Positions 52,069 through 61,615 are shown, counted from the stretch's first letter. The stretch: 64,000 nt of DNA from an uncultured Aquimarina sp. (GCA_947496355.1 CANMCO010000009.1:124001-188000), one strand, 5' to 3'. Numbers and translations: made by a program. The notes: a model not told the origin generated them from the sequence alone.

Positions 52069-53877
52069 CTAATAGTCATCAATGTTATCTTCTAACGTTT
52101 TAATAAAAGCTATAATATCATTTATTTCCTGCTGGTTTAGCTTTAATGGATCTGGAGGTAATGTTTGATTTTCTAAATGTATACCGATACCAAAACCACC
52201 ACCACGATTATAAAAATCTAATACTTCATCTAATGTATTATACACACCATTATGCATATATGGAGCGGTTATGCTAGTGTTTCGAATAGTTGAAGTTTTA
52301 AAAAAGTGTTTTCTTTCAGGAGTTTTGTACACATAATAACTGCCAAGATCCTTGCTTATGGTTGCATTAACAGTATCTTTTTGTTGGGGTATGCCTATTA
52401 ATTCTATTTCTGATTCTTTATAATCTGGCGGAACAGTTCCATTAAAGATAGGTGCAAAATGACAAGTTGCGCATTTTGCTTTTCCATTGAAAAGATTAAA
52501 CCCACTAATTTCCTCTTGCGTAAGTGAGTTTTCTAAATTATTGATATTTCGATCAAATTTAGAATTAAAAGGCGCTAAACTTCTAATATAGCTTGCAATA
52601 GCATTTCTGATATCAATATTAGTAATTTCTCTATTTGGATATGATGTTTTGAATGCACTGGTATAATTACTGTCTTTTTTTACAGCTTTTTCTAACGTTT
52701 CTAAATTTGTATGAAATTCATTTTTATTTTCGATCACAGAAATAATTTGACCCTCAAGACTTCCGGCTCTTTTATCATAAAAAAAAGCCTTCTGCAATGC
52801 GGCATAGAGTAGGGTTGGTGAATTTCGTGTTACTCCTGTTGCTATTTTCATACCATCTGTAAATGCTTTTTCAGGAATATGGCATGTAGCACAACTTATT
52901 TTTTTATCTGCGGATAGATTAGTATCGTAAAATAACTTTTTTCCAAGTGTTACTTTTTCTGATGTTGTTCTTCCTAAATTTTTATCTGAAAAATAGTCAA
53001 TATTAAATGTGGTCGAGGAGAAAAGAGAGGTAGCATCATTTTTGATCGATAATTCAAATGGGAATTTCACATTCCAGTCATTTACAGTCTTATTCCATAG
53101 CTCTAATTGTTTATGAGTGTGGTTTTTGATAAAATGATATCGATCAAAATCATTAAATTCCTCGGATAAATCGATTATTGATTGACCAATCTCATCATTC
53201 CAGTTTTCAAATATGGTAGCATCCTTGAATTCATTTTTATAGAAAGATAAATACGTTCTAAGACTAGCATAAACAGTTTTAGATTCTTCCAAAGAATTTT
53301 CTAAAACTGGTGAATCAAACCCAGTAATTCCCGTTAATGCTATCCTAATGAGTGATTTTCTGAACATCCAAAGAAAGTGGTAAGTTTTAATATGGTCAAA
53401 ATTAGTATTCGCTTTAATCAGTTTTAGTCGATTCGATACCAAATTAATATGGTTTAGTATTGCTGTAGTATCTTTTTCTTCTGCAAAAATTTCTTCCTCT
53501 AAAACCTGATAACCACTGGGTTTTTTTATTTTTATGTCGGTGTAATCTTCTTCTTCAATTTTTAGGATGTTAGGCTGGTTTAGAAAACCATAGTTTTCTA
53601 CATCAAGTGTAGAGAGAATTGGCTCAATTTTCTTAAAATATTTTCGAGATTCTAAAAAGTTTTTTGCGGCATTATCAACATTACTTTTCGTACTATCCAA
53701 AAAGGTAATTGCTATAGAAATGTCTTCTATGAATTGATTTTTCATTTGGACATTGACAGGAACTATCTCTGTTTTTTCTTTTCTGGAGCAAGATGATAAA
53801 GAAAAACTTAATATGAGAAAGAGGCTTATTACAAAATAAGCCTCTTTATTATTTTTAAATGATGTGAATAAAATCAT
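52069..53877 (-). CDS. Di-haem cytochrome c peroxidase, lipoprotein
   Basis: The 602-residue protein has a lipoprotein signal peptide with lipobox SLSSC (Cys at ~30). The first ~270 residues are a helical extension without haem motifs. The CCP/MauG domain carries two CxxCH haem sites, SCATCHIPEKAFTDG near residue 325 and CATCHFAPIF near 467, with LGKKLFYDTNLSADKKISC before the first. Such enzymes reduce hydrogen peroxide or oxidise a partner in the periplasm. The start lies 4 bases after the PhoX-like gene's stop. A strong hairpin lies inside the first codons (53818-53847). Confidence 0.88.
   Translation of the reverse strand: MILFTSFKNNKEAYFVISLFLILSFSLSSCSRKEKTEIVPVNVQMKNQFIEDISIAITFLDSTKSNVDNAAKNFLESRKYFKKIEPILSTLDVENYGFLNQPNILKIEEEDYTDIKIKKPSGYQVLEEEIFAEEKDTTAILNHINLVSNRLKLIKANTNFDHIKTYHFLWMFRKSLIRIALTGITGFDSPVLENSLEESKTVYASLRTYLSFYKNEFKDATIFENWNDEIGQSIIDLSEEFNDFDRYHFIKNHTHKQLELWNKTVNDWNVKFPFELSIKNDATSLFSSTTFNIDYFSDKNLGRTTSEKVTLGKKLFYDTNLSADKKISCATCHIPEKAFTDGMKIATGVTRNSPTLLYAALQKAFFYDKRAGSLEGQIISVIENKNEFHTNLETLEKAVKKDSNYTSAFKTSYPNREITNIDIRNAIASYIRSLAPFNSKFDRNINNLENSLTQEEISGFNLFNGKAKCATCHFAPIFNGTVPPDYKESEIELIGIPQQKDTVNATISKDLGSYYVYKTPERKHFFKTSTIRNTSITAPYMHNGVYNTLDEVLDFYNRGGGFGIGIHLENQTLPPDPLKLNQQEINDIIAFIKTLEDNIDDY
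53818..53847 (-). other. Strong hairpin within the first codons of the di-haem peroxidase gene
   Basis: The 13-base arms aaagaggcttatt and aataagcctcttt are perfectly complementary with a 4-base loop, inside codons ~11-20 of the signal-peptide region. On the minus strand it is followed by CTCATA rather than a long T run. It may be an attenuator or translation-modulating structure between PhoX-like and peroxidase genes. Confidence 0.6.
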
Positions 53878-53881
53878 TGAT

Positions 53882-55345
53882 CTACCTATCTAAACCTTTA
53901 ATAATATATAACATACTTCCTTCTTTTCTACTTTCGGCTACGTTTGGATTAGCATTGGGATCTGTAAAAGGAATACCATCAGTTCTTTCCCAACCATGAT
54001 TTTGGGTAATAAGTAAAAATGTTTTATCAACGCCTATAGTTTCAGAAATATCGATCATACCAGTAATCTCCCAGATTCTGTCTGCTGGACCATAACTTTC
54101 AGAAGCAGCTTTGATTTGATCACATTCTAATACAGTTTTCAAAGCTCCTGTATTTAAATTATATTGATATAATCTTGCATAATGATTGGCCGCTGGCTTG
54201 AAGTCCTGAATACCATTTGGATCTTCTTGTATATAAGCATAATTTTCTGTTACTAATATATTATCGGGACTATGAAAAGGTTCAGCTTTTCCACCTTCTT
54301 TATCACCATCCAATACACATACAATTTTACCAGCTCCAGTAGGATCATTTTCATTTAAAACTACCTTGTATATTCTTCCAGATCTAGTACCTTTTCCTAT
54401 TAAATCTGGCTTATCTCTACCGGTAACGGCAAAATAAACTTCTCTACTATTAGCGGCAGAACCTCTTCTCCAATCAATATCTTCAAGTCGAGAGAATCCC
54501 ATAACACCTTTTTCTTTAGCTTCAGCATCTAGTAAGTCAATGTTCTTTTCTGTAAGTTCTATAAACTTTATATCATACTCGGTACCTTCTTGCATATCCA
54601 TTTCATAGGTAACACCTGGTGAAGTTACCTTTAAACCATATAGTTTACCACCTTCTACATCACCTCTGTCACCCACATACATTCCTAGTTGTCCTGAAGG
54701 GATTTCATTATTACTATTATCATCACCAATAAAAACAACAGTTTTGTCTGGGTATGCATTTTTGCCAATAGCAACTGCGTTTTCAGTGGACCATTGTCCC
54801 ATAGCGGTTAGCATTCTTGGTACAGAAGCAGTGGATGCATCTTTAAAAGGATCTGTTGCAAAAACTCCCTTAGAGTTACCTCCCCATTCTCCTCCAGAGA
54901 GATATATAGGACCAAATCCATGTTCTTCTGGGGTAACTAAAGAGCCTGAACATTGTGCAGTATTTGCAGTAGCGACGGCATTAAGAATATATTCACCTTT
55001 TGTAGGCATAAAAGTTTCGTCTAAAGTAATTCTGGCAATAGAATAATCGGCCTCAATATTGTTTATTAATGTAAATGTACCATCTCCGTTACGCAATAAT
55101 CCGGCACCATCTGCCATTGAACCATAGATGAAATTTGGGATATAAGTATCTTCAGAAGATAACAAAGTATAGATTTCGATATCAGAAAATCCAGACATTT
55201 TTTCTAAAAACACTGGGGATTTAGAATGGTTTTTAAGTTCTATTAGATTTCCCTGATCAGGTCTTTCCGGGCCTTCATCATCATTATTACATGAGACAAA
55301 TGCCAAAATTGATAATAAAGTAAATAAGTTAAAGTAATTTTTCAT
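53882..55345 (-). CDS. PhoX-like (DUF839) lipoprotein phosphatase
   Basis: The 487-residue protein has a lipoprotein signal peptide with lipobox LAFVSC (Cys at ~19). The mature part is a beta-propeller-like protein of the PhoX/DUF839 type: GEWGGNSKGVFATDPF, VVFIGDDNSNNEIPSGQLGMYVGDRG, GKIVCVLDGDKEGGKAEPFHSPDNILVTENYAYIQEDPNG, and LLITQNHG. PhoX enzymes are Ca/Fe-dependent alkaline phosphatases; the motifs for those ligands are only partly evident to me, so phosphatase activity is likely but not certain. It is the first gene of an operon with the di-haem peroxidase. Confidence 0.7.
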   Translation of the reverse strand: MKNYFNLFTLLSILAFVSCNNDDEGPERPDQGNLIELKNHSKSPVFLEKMSGFSDIEIYTLLSSEDTYIPNFIYGSMADGAGLLRNGDGTFTLINNIEADYSIARITLDETFMPTKGEYILNAVATANTAQCSGSLVTPEEHGFGPIYLSGGEWGGNSKGVFATDPFKDASTASVPRMLTAMGQWSTENAVAIGKNAYPDKTVVFIGDDNSNNEIPSGQLGMYVGDRGDVEGGKLYGLKVTSPGVTYEMDMQEGTEYDIKFIELTEKNIDLLDAEAKEKGVMGFSRLEDIDWRRGSAANSREVYFAVTGRDKPDLIGKGTRSGRIYKVVLNENDPTGAGKIVCVLDGDKEGGKAEPFHSPDNILVTENYAYIQEDPNGIQDFKPAANHYARLYQYNLNTGALKTVLECDQIKAASESYGPADRIWEITGMIDISETIGVDKTFLLITQNHGWERTDGIPFTDPNANPNVAESRKEGSMLYIIKGLDR

Positions 55346-55368
55346 GATTGTGCAAATGTTTGTTTTTA

Positions 55369-55376
55369 CAAATTTA
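55369..55376 (-). promoter_or_regulatory. -7 promoter element of the PhoX-like/peroxidase operon
   Basis: The minus strand reads TAAATTTG, matching TAnnTTTG, with TTG 15 bases upstream as possible -33. The start codon lies 23 bases downstream. Confidence 0.55.
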
Positions 55377-55487
55377 GCACAAGGGGTCTTGCAACTACTT
55401 TAAGGAGATGTTTTATGTTTATTAAAGAAACATCATCTCAATGTTTAGAATGTAAAGGAATCATTACTTTTTAGAATTGATCTAAAC

Positions 55488-56261
55488 TTAAAATTTTTCG
55501 AAAACTCCAAGGCCAAATAATGCATAATCATATTTGACCGGGTCATTTGGATCTAGGACTCGTAACTTTTGGTCTAATTCTGCCAATGCTTTCCCGTCAT
55601 TTTGTTTTCTCGTAAGTAAACCTAACTTACGGGCCACATTACCAGAATGTACATCCAGCGGGCATGATAGTTGAGCAGGAGAGAGGCTATTCCAAATTCC
55701 TAGGTCGACACCAGCTTTAGAATCTCTTATCATCCATCTTAAAAACATATTAATTCGCTTTGCAGCAGAGTTTTTGAGGGGATCACTTATGTGTTTTTCT
55801 GTTCTGATAGGGTGAGGTAGAGAGAAAAACTCTTTTTTAAAATGATGAATTGCATTCTGAAGATTGTTCTCTTCATGATATTGTGTAAAGAAGCCTTCCA
55901 TATCACCATAATTGGTGTATAATTCTTTTAGAGCAATTATAAAATAGGATAGATCGATACTATTAAAAGTTCTATGTACAAACCCTTCTAGATAATCTAA
56001 ATCCGAAGGCTTGTGGTTCATTATGTAGTCGTAAGGGCTATTACCTAGAAGATCCATTAACTTGTGTGCATTGGTTAATATGCTTTTTCGGTTACCCCAT
56101 GAGATTGTTGCTGTCAGGAATCCGGAGATTTCAATATCTTCTTTTTGTGCAAAAAGGTGAGGGATTTGAATCGGATCTGTCTCAATGAATTTTGGCTGTT
56201 CATAAAAAGCCGCTTTTTCATTTAGAAAATCTTTGAGTTCAGATTTGTTAAGTTTTTTCAT
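55488..56261 (-). CDS. TIGR02757 family protein
   Basis: The 257-residue protein matches the TIGR02757 (DUF2400) group by its motifs ISGFLTATISWGNRKSILTNAHKLMDLLG, FVHRTFNSIDLSYFIIALKELY, KRINMFLRWMIRDSKAGVDLGIW and PLDVHSGNVARKLGLLTRKQNDGKA. Members are widespread in Bacteroidota and epsilon-proteobacteria; some are thought to resemble HhH-type glycosylases, but the function is not established. It lies 6 bases downstream of lolD and is probably co-transcribed with it. Confidence 0.9.
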   Translation of the reverse strand: MKKLNKSELKDFLNEKAAFYEQPKFIETDPIQIPHLFAQKEDIEISGFLTATISWGNRKSILTNAHKLMDLLGNSPYDYIMNHKPSDLDYLEGFVHRTFNSIDLSYFIIALKELYTNYGDMEGFFTQYHEENNLQNAIHHFKKEFFSLPHPIRTEKHISDPLKNSAAKRINMFLRWMIRDSKAGVDLGIWNSLSPAQLSCPLDVHSGNVARKLGLLTRKQNDGKALAELDQKLRVLDPNDPVKYDYALFGLGVFEKF

Positions 56262-56267
56262 TAGTGC

Positions 56268-56930
56268 CTAACTAATAATCTTTCCATCTACCATTACTAA
56301 TTTTCGATCAGCCATATCTGCCAGCTCTTGGTTATGGGTAACAATAACAAAAGTTTGTCCAAACTCATCTCTAAGCTTAAAAAATAGTTTATGAAGATTC
56401 TCTGCAGCTTCGCTATCCAGATTTCCTGATGGTTCATCTGCAAAAATTACTTTTGGATTATTAACTAGAGCTCTAGCTACTGCAACGCGCTGTTGTTCGC
56501 CTCCAGACAGTTCGTTTGGTTTATGATCATACCGGTGGGAAAGCCCAAGAAAATCTAGAAGTTCTTTTGCTCTTTTTTCTGCATTAGCTTTTGACGTCTT
56601 TTTGATAAAAGCAGGAATACAAACGTTTTCTAGCGCTGTAAATTCTGGTAATAATTGATGAAATTGAAAAATAAAACCTAATTGTTCGTTTCTGAATTTT
56701 GAAAGTTGTTTTTGAGATAATGTGTTGATATTGGATTCATTAATAGACAAATCACTTTCCTTAATTTCGTTGGCGCGATCCAAAGTCCCTAAAATTTGTA
56801 ACAATGTAGTCTTTCCTGCTCCTGATGCTCCTACAATAGAAACAATTTCTCCTTGTTTAATATGTAAATCTACACCTTTGAGAACATGAAGCTCTCCGTA
56901 ATTTTTATGAATATTACTCGCTTTAATCAT
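56268..56930 (-). CDS. lolD: ABC transporter ATP-binding protein, LolD-type
   Basis: The 220-residue protein is a single ABC ATPase: Walker A GASGAGKTTLLQILGTLD, Q-loop FIFQFHQLLPEFTALENV, signature LSGGEQQRVAVARAL, Walker B VIFADEPSGNLDSEAAENL and H-loop VTHNQELAD. The LLPEFTALENV stretch and overall length match LolD, which powers release of lipoproteins from the inner membrane. MacB-type partners are close relatives. The permease genes are not adjacent, which is normal in Bacteroidota. Confidence 0.88.
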   Translation of the reverse strand: MIKASNIHKNYGELHVLKGVDLHIKQGEIVSIVGASGAGKTTLLQILGTLDRANEIKESDLSINESNINTLSQKQLSKFRNEQLGFIFQFHQLLPEFTALENVCIPAFIKKTSKANAEKRAKELLDFLGLSHRYDHKPNELSGGEQQRVAVARALVNNPKVIFADEPSGNLDSEAAENLHKLFFKLRDEFGQTFVIVTHNQELADMADRKLVMVDGKIIS

Positions 56931-56983
56931 TTATTTTCAACTTGAAGCAGTGAAAGTAATCAATATCATTAAAACCCCCAACA

Positions 56984-59419
56984 TTATCCTTTAGAAGAAC
57001 GTTTTAAATTATTGACATCTATAAAATATAATACTCTTAAGGATAATGTATGTTGTATTGGTTGACTAAAAAGATTATCTAGACTTTCGGTATAATTCAA
57101 AGTCGACAATTCGTCATCATTAAAAATTTGATTTCGATAGAGTAGTGTAGCTTCACTTCCAGGAGCAAACCTCCAACTAAAACTTACATCAAGATTCCAG
57201 ATGTTAAAATTGGTATTCGGGTTATTTTCTGAGATGTCATAGTCAATTTGTGATCTTGATCCATCATCATTTAATATAAAAAACAAATTATCAGAATAAT
57301 CAGCAGTGCTCCAGAAGTTTCTGAACCTTAAATTTATAGCTTTATATGGGTCAAAATTGTAACTCGCACTTAATGAATTTTCTAACGATACTATATCACG
57401 TTGACCCAAAAAAACATCAGTTTCATTATCGTCTATGTACCCAAAATTATCTGATCGATCAAAGTACTCTGACCTCCAGATTAATAATAATTTATCTGAA
57501 AAACGATACCTAGGAGAAACCTCAATCCTATAAATCTTTTGAGGATCCTCAAACCATTGTCTTGTTCCTGCGCTAACATCATAAGCAAATTTCTTTCTAT
57601 AATCCGACGAAATAAACATTCTGCCTCCTAAATTTGAACTAAAAGTAACAAATCTTCCATCTATCCGAGGTTCGAAATAATCTTGTGTTTTTGAGTTTAA
57701 TGAAGCTGCTCCTCCAAAACCCAAACGCTCTCTATTAACAAAGAACCAGTTTGCTCCTACAGAATTTTGAGTTTGAATACTAGGGTTATACAACCTTCTA
57801 TGTCTTGCAAATACACTAATTCTGTAATTATTGAACCATCCTTGCGGTTCAAAAATTTGATAAGATGCGCTTATTCTAAAATTATTGAAGTTGTTTCTGA
57901 AATTAACACCAAGGTCATTTATATCATATGTCTTATTAGCTAAATCATGGCCAAAGCCGTATCTAATTTTACCTTTGATACGATCAAAATCAATTTCGGA
58001 AGCAAAGCCACCAATATTTTCATTAGATAAATTTACTTGACTGACTATAGTTCTTCCTGTTAAACGATATGAATTAGATTTGTTAGCCAAGTTCCAAGCT
58101 AAAGCCGATACATTAGCATCTCTGAATTTACTCCCTCTACGTATAACACTTGTGTTTATAAGTGAAACAGAAGAGTTTTTATTGAATTGTTGATCAAATA
58201 CTAATATATTATAATTGGCTAGCGGTTCTACTTCAACTTTCCTTACATTTCCGGTAATGGTATCGGTAATACTAACTTCTGTTTTTTCTGTAATCGCATT
58301 AAAAACTCCAATTCCTAAATTATCTTTAGTTCTACCAGAAATTTTTAGAGCATTAAGTAGATTTACCTTAGACGGATTATCTTCGACTTCTTCATTGATG
58401 TTTAGATCGTCATCAGATACAGATTCTGATGGCCCGCCACCAACACGTCTTGAAAAGAAAATATCTCCTTTATTAAATAATTCTGTACCTTCTGTGAAAA
58501 ACTGCCTATTCTCTCCAAAAGTTTGTTCAAAGGGACCTAAATTAAGGCGTACTTCGTCAAAAGCAGCTTGTCCAAAATCAGGAATTAGCGTAGCATCCAA
58601 TGTAAAACTATCGGTTAAACCATATTTGACATCCATTCCTGCACTGAAATCAGTTTCGGTATTTCCGTCAAAATTAGAAACCACGCCTTGTACAAAGGGA
58701 AAAAACGTTAATCGTACAGGAGGGTTAATATTTTCTATACCTTTTACAAGTCCATTGTATTGTGTTTGTTGACCAATTTTGTTATCAATGAAATTCCAGG
58801 TATGCGTTTGATTTTTAGATTGTAATCTTCTATAAAAATTGATACTCCAATCCTGTACGCTTACTTCAGGAAATCGTAATGCATTATACGGAATCTTGAA
58901 CTCTGCGTACCATCCTTTTTCATCAAATGAAACTCTTGCATCAAAAACCACATTATAACTAAAATCTTCATTAAATTGATCAGCTCTTGCATCACCTATT
59001 GTTCCTGCACTATTAATAAAAAATCGAGTCTCATTAATACCATCATTATAAGTGTTTATAGAAATGCTAAAAAAGTCTGCCTGGACAAATACATTGTCTC
59101 TCTGACTAAATTGGCGTAATATTTTATCTGGTTCATTGTCATACAGATATGCTGCAAAATAAACAGCCTTATCATCATATGCCATTTTTATCTCTGATTG
59201 CAAACTTTTAGGTATTTCGCCTTCATTACCCGGTTGCCACATCTTAAAATCTCCATATGCCTTAAGATCTTTCCAGACTTCATCATCTAGAATACCATCA
59301 ATTTTTGGTGGATTACTTATTCTTTCAGCAGTAATGTCTTTCTTTTCCTGTGCTAAAGTAGGTAACGAGAATAATAATAAAAATAATACACTAGTTTTGA
59401 AGCGTAATTGTATATCCAT
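56984..59419 (-). CDS. DUF5916 outer-membrane protein with CBM9-like N-terminal domain
   Basis: The 811-residue protein has a signal peptide (1-23, cut after LAQ). A carbohydrate-binding-family-9-like domain follows (ISNPPKIDGILDDEVWKDLKAYGDFKMWQPG, MAYDDKAVYFAAYLYD), and then a long beta-barrel part with alternating aromatic strands (QFFTEGTELFNKGDIFFSRRVGG, RRLYNPSIQTQNSVG, AINLRFRNFWSTADY, TLSLRVLYFID). This is the DUF5916 layout, found in the outer membrane of many Bacteroidota. Substrate unknown. It lies about 50 bases upstream of lolD on the same strand. Confidence 0.88.
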   Translation of the reverse strand: MDIQLRFKTSVLFLLLFSLPTLAQEKKDITAERISNPPKIDGILDDEVWKDLKAYGDFKMWQPGNEGEIPKSLQSEIKMAYDDKAVYFAAYLYDNEPDKILRQFSQRDNVFVQADFFSISINTYNDGINETRFFINSAGTIGDARADQFNEDFSYNVVFDARVSFDEKGWYAEFKIPYNALRFPEVSVQDWSINFYRRLQSKNQTHTWNFIDNKIGQQTQYNGLVKGIENINPPVRLTFFPFVQGVVSNFDGNTETDFSAGMDVKYGLTDSFTLDATLIPDFGQAAFDEVRLNLGPFEQTFGENRQFFTEGTELFNKGDIFFSRRVGGGPSESVSDDDLNINEEVEDNPSKVNLLNALKISGRTKDNLGIGVFNAITEKTEVSITDTITGNVRKVEVEPLANYNILVFDQQFNKNSSVSLINTSVIRRGSKFRDANVSALAWNLANKSNSYRLTGRTIVSQVNLSNENIGGFASEIDFDRIKGKIRYGFGHDLANKTYDINDLGVNFRNNFNNFRISASYQIFEPQGWFNNYRISVFARHRRLYNPSIQTQNSVGANWFFVNRERLGFGGAASLNSKTQDYFEPRIDGRFVTFSSNLGGRMFISSDYRKKFAYDVSAGTRQWFEDPQKIYRIEVSPRYRFSDKLLLIWRSEYFDRSDNFGYIDDNETDVFLGQRDIVSLENSLSASYNFDPYKAINLRFRNFWSTADYSDNLFFILNDDGSRSQIDYDISENNPNTNFNIWNLDVSFSWRFAPGSEATLLYRNQIFNDDELSTLNYTESLDNLFSQPIQHTLSLRVLYFIDVNNLKRSSKG

Positions 59420-59564
59420 GAAATTGTAATAAAAACCTTACTTTTTTGTTAGTTGCAAAACTAAGTTTGTAAAGGTATATGTCATACTAATGAAAAGTTA
59501 AAAAGAAAAAAATGGGTTTGTATATATGTATTTTCGCTGAACATAAGCTATTTTTAATCTTGCT

Positions 59565-60122
59565 ATGAAAGAAAAAGATATGGAAACTGCGGTTTTGGCA
59601 GGTGGTTGTTTTTGGTGTACCGAAGCCGTTTTTCAACGCGTTGATGGTGTAGAGAAAGTGATATCCGGATATACAGGAGGCACTATTAAAAATCCGGCGT
59701 ATAGGGAGATCACGACGGGTAGGACAGGACATGCCGAAGCTATCATGATTGAATATAACTCTGATATTATCACGTTTAAAGAATTACTAGATATTTTTTT
59801 TGTTACTCATGACCCAACTACATTAAATCAACAAGGTGCCGATCGTGGTACGCAATATCGAAGTGCTATTTTTTATGTAAATGATGAACAGCGCAAGATT
59901 GCTGAAGAAATGATATTAAATCTTGGTAAAGAAAAAGTGTTTAAAGATCCTATTGTTACACAGGTAGATAAATATGAAGCATTCTATAATGCAGAGCATT
60001 ATCACCAAGATTATTACAATCAGAATAGTAATCAGGGATATTGCCAGTTTGTGATTAATCCAAAACTTGATAAATTGCAGGCTACATTTAAGGAAAAATT
60101 AAAAAAGGAAAAACAGAATTAG
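59565..60122 (+). CDS. msrA: Peptide-methionine (S)-S-oxide reductase
   Basis: MsrA repairs oxidised methionine (the S-sulfoxide) in proteins. The 185-residue protein has the active-site motif GGCFWCTEAVFQ with the catalytic Cys, the family block VDGVEKVISGYTGG, the HDPTTLNQQGADRGTQYRSAIFY block, and a C-terminal GYCQFVINPKL with a resolving Cys. It is cytoplasmic; no signal peptide. The ATG at 59565 is used; another in-frame ATG lies five codons later. folE starts 5 bases after its stop codon, so both are in one operon. Confidence 0.95.
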   Translation: MKEKDMETAVLAGGCFWCTEAVFQRVDGVEKVISGYTGGTIKNPAYREITTGRTGHAEAIMIEYNSDIITFKELLDIFFVTHDPTTLNQQGADRGTQYRSAIFYVNDEQRKIAEEMILNLGKEKVFKDPIVTQVDKYEAFYNAEHYHQDYYNQNSNQGYCQFVINPKLDKLQATFKEKLKKEKQN

Positions 60123-60127
60123 TTACT

Positions 60128-60724
60128 ATGCCATATAAAAACTTTGAAGAGTACAACATACAGGTTACTGATGATATTCAAGAGAAATTTAAATCTATTA
60201 TCAGTGATTTGGGAGAAGACACTGCAAGAGAAGGAATACAAAAAACGCCAGAACGAGCTGCAAAAGCTTTACAATTTCTAACACAAGGATATAATCAGGA
60301 TCCTGCAGAAATTCTTAGAGGTGCTATGTTCAAGGAGGATTATGATGATATGGTAATCGTTAAAGACATCGAATTATATTCACTTTGCGAACACCATATG
60401 CTGCCTTTTTTTGGTAAAGCTCATGTTGCATATATTCCTGATGGACATATAGTTGGATTGAGTAAAATACCTAGAATTGTAGATGTTTTCGCAAGAAGAA
60501 TGCAAGTACAGGAGCGCTTAACACATGATATTCTTGAATGTATTAATAATACTCTGAAACCACAAGGAGTCGCAGTTGTAATTGAAGCTTCTCATATGTG
60601 TATGATGATGCGTGGAGTGCAGAAACAGAATTCTGTAACAACCACTTCTGGTTTTAGAGGTCAATTTGAAAAAATAGAAACACGGACAGAATTTTTAAGA
60701 TTGATCACTGCAGATTTAGGATAA
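60128..60724 (+). CDS. folE: GTP cyclohydrolase I
   Basis: The 198-residue protein catalyses the first step of tetrahydrofolate and biopterin synthesis, GTP to dihydroneopterin triphosphate. Zinc ligands and active site are visible: SLCEHHMLPFFGKAHVAYIPDG with Cys and His, and EASHMCMMMRGVQKQNSVTTTSGFRG with the second Cys. The helix TPERAAKALQFLTQGY and the block LSKIPRIVDVFARRMQVQERLT are typical. It follows msrA by 5 bases and precedes a small membrane protein. Confidence 0.96.
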   Translation: MPYKNFEEYNIQVTDDIQEKFKSIISDLGEDTAREGIQKTPERAAKALQFLTQGYNQDPAEILRGAMFKEDYDDMVIVKDIELYSLCEHHMLPFFGKAHVAYIPDGHIVGLSKIPRIVDVFARRMQVQERLTHDILECINNTLKPQGVAVVIEASHMCMMMRGVQKQNSVTTTSGFRGQFEKIETRTEFLRLITADLG

Positions 60725-60793
60725 TATCCTTGTTTGGAACACAATTTGTATTATTCATAATATATAAAACTTAATTAACCCCAAATTACTATT

Positions 60794-61093
60794 ATGGCAA
60801 AAGATAAATACAAAAAACTAGGGCTAAGTTTGCTCTTTGACGGACTCGGGATGGTTACCTATATTATTCCAGGAATTGGAGAGTTTGGAGATATTTTATG
60901 GGCACCATTGTCTGGTTGGCTAATGACAAGAATGTACAAAGGAAATATTGGTAAAGCAGCTGGAGTTTTTACGTTCGTAGAAGAAGCATTACCAGGTTTG
61001 GATATTATACCAACATTTACGATAATGTGGGTGTATACTTATGTTATTAAAAAGGAAAAGGTTGAAGATATAATTGATGTAGATATCACTTAA
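60794..61093 (+). CDS. Small conserved membrane protein
   Basis: The 99-residue protein has two to three hydrophobic segments (LSLLFDGLGMVTYIIPGIGEFGDILWAPLSGWLMTRM and LDIIPTFTIMWVYTYVI), with the G-x-G-E-F-G-D-I-L-W-A-P stretch suggesting a conserved inner-membrane family of Flavobacteriia. Function is unknown. Its stop codon overlaps the stop of the convergent gene at 61090 by 4 bases (TTAA), so no terminator separates them. It may be the last gene of the msrA-folE operon. Confidence 0.75.
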   Translation: MAKDKYKKLGLSLLFDGLGMVTYIIPGIGEFGDILWAPLSGWLMTRMYKGNIGKAAGVFTFVEEALPGLDIIPTFTIMWVYTYVIKKEKVEDIIDVDIT

Positions 61094-61611
61094 TCCTTAA
61101 GAAAACGAGCAAATCCCATTCTGCTTAACATCTTCTTTTCAAAGTTCCAGAAAAATTTAAATTGGCCAAATAACCATCCTACTATCAATAACAGTATTTG
61201 GTAAATAGGAAATACAAGTAATATTCTTATGGGCCAGTAAATCCAACCACTCGTATTCTCCCCGTCAATACCAAGAAAAGAAATAATAGGGTCAGAGATT
61301 CTAGCAGCGGTTGACCCGGTTATAGCGAAGACTATGAATATTGCAATAAGCTCCCATCTATAAGTAACAGCCCATTTGTTCTCAAGGACATTAAAAAGTT
61401 TTAGCGTAATGAATAGGAGGATAGCAAATAGGAAGATGGTAAAAGACGATAGTAGCCCAATAAACTCAGGACTGGGTTGAGAAAGACCAATTGCACTCAA
61501 AATATATTTACTGATTAAATAAGCAGAAAAAATTAAACTACTTAATCCTAATAAAGGAAACACTAATTGCCAACTAGATTTGATTTCCCAACGTTCCTTA
61601 AACTTTTGCAT
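61090..61611 (-). CDS. DUF6787-like membrane protein
   Basis: From the ATG at 61611 the protein has 173 residues: a cytoplasmic start MQKFKERWEIKSSWQL, four to five transmembrane helices, the block WELIAIFIVFAITGSTAARISDPI, and the C-terminal GWLFGQFKFFWNFEKKMLSRMGF typical of DUF6787 proteins. Relatives are sometimes labelled diacylglyceryl transferases without evidence that I know of. A -7 element lies just 4 bases upstream of the start, so the mRNA may be leaderless, which supports 61611 over the ATG at 61626. Confidence 0.8.
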   Translation of the reverse strand: MQKFKERWEIKSSWQLVFPLLGLSSLIFSAYLISKYILSAIGLSQPSPEFIGLLSSFTIFLFAILLFITLKLFNVLENKWAVTYRWELIAIFIVFAITGSTAARISDPIISFLGIDGENTSGWIYWPIRILLVFPIYQILLLIVGWLFGQFKFFWNFEKKMLSRMGFARFLKD

Positions 61612-61615
61612 GCCG

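Noticed and set aside
55415..55474. 19-residue plus-strand ORF with a CLEC motif
   Set aside because: It is too short to support, there is no leader or neighbour that would explain it, and a single Cys pair can arise by chance.
58215..58772. 185-codon plus-strand ORF
   Set aside because: It is fully antisense to the well-supported DUF5916 gene and its translation lacks any domain.
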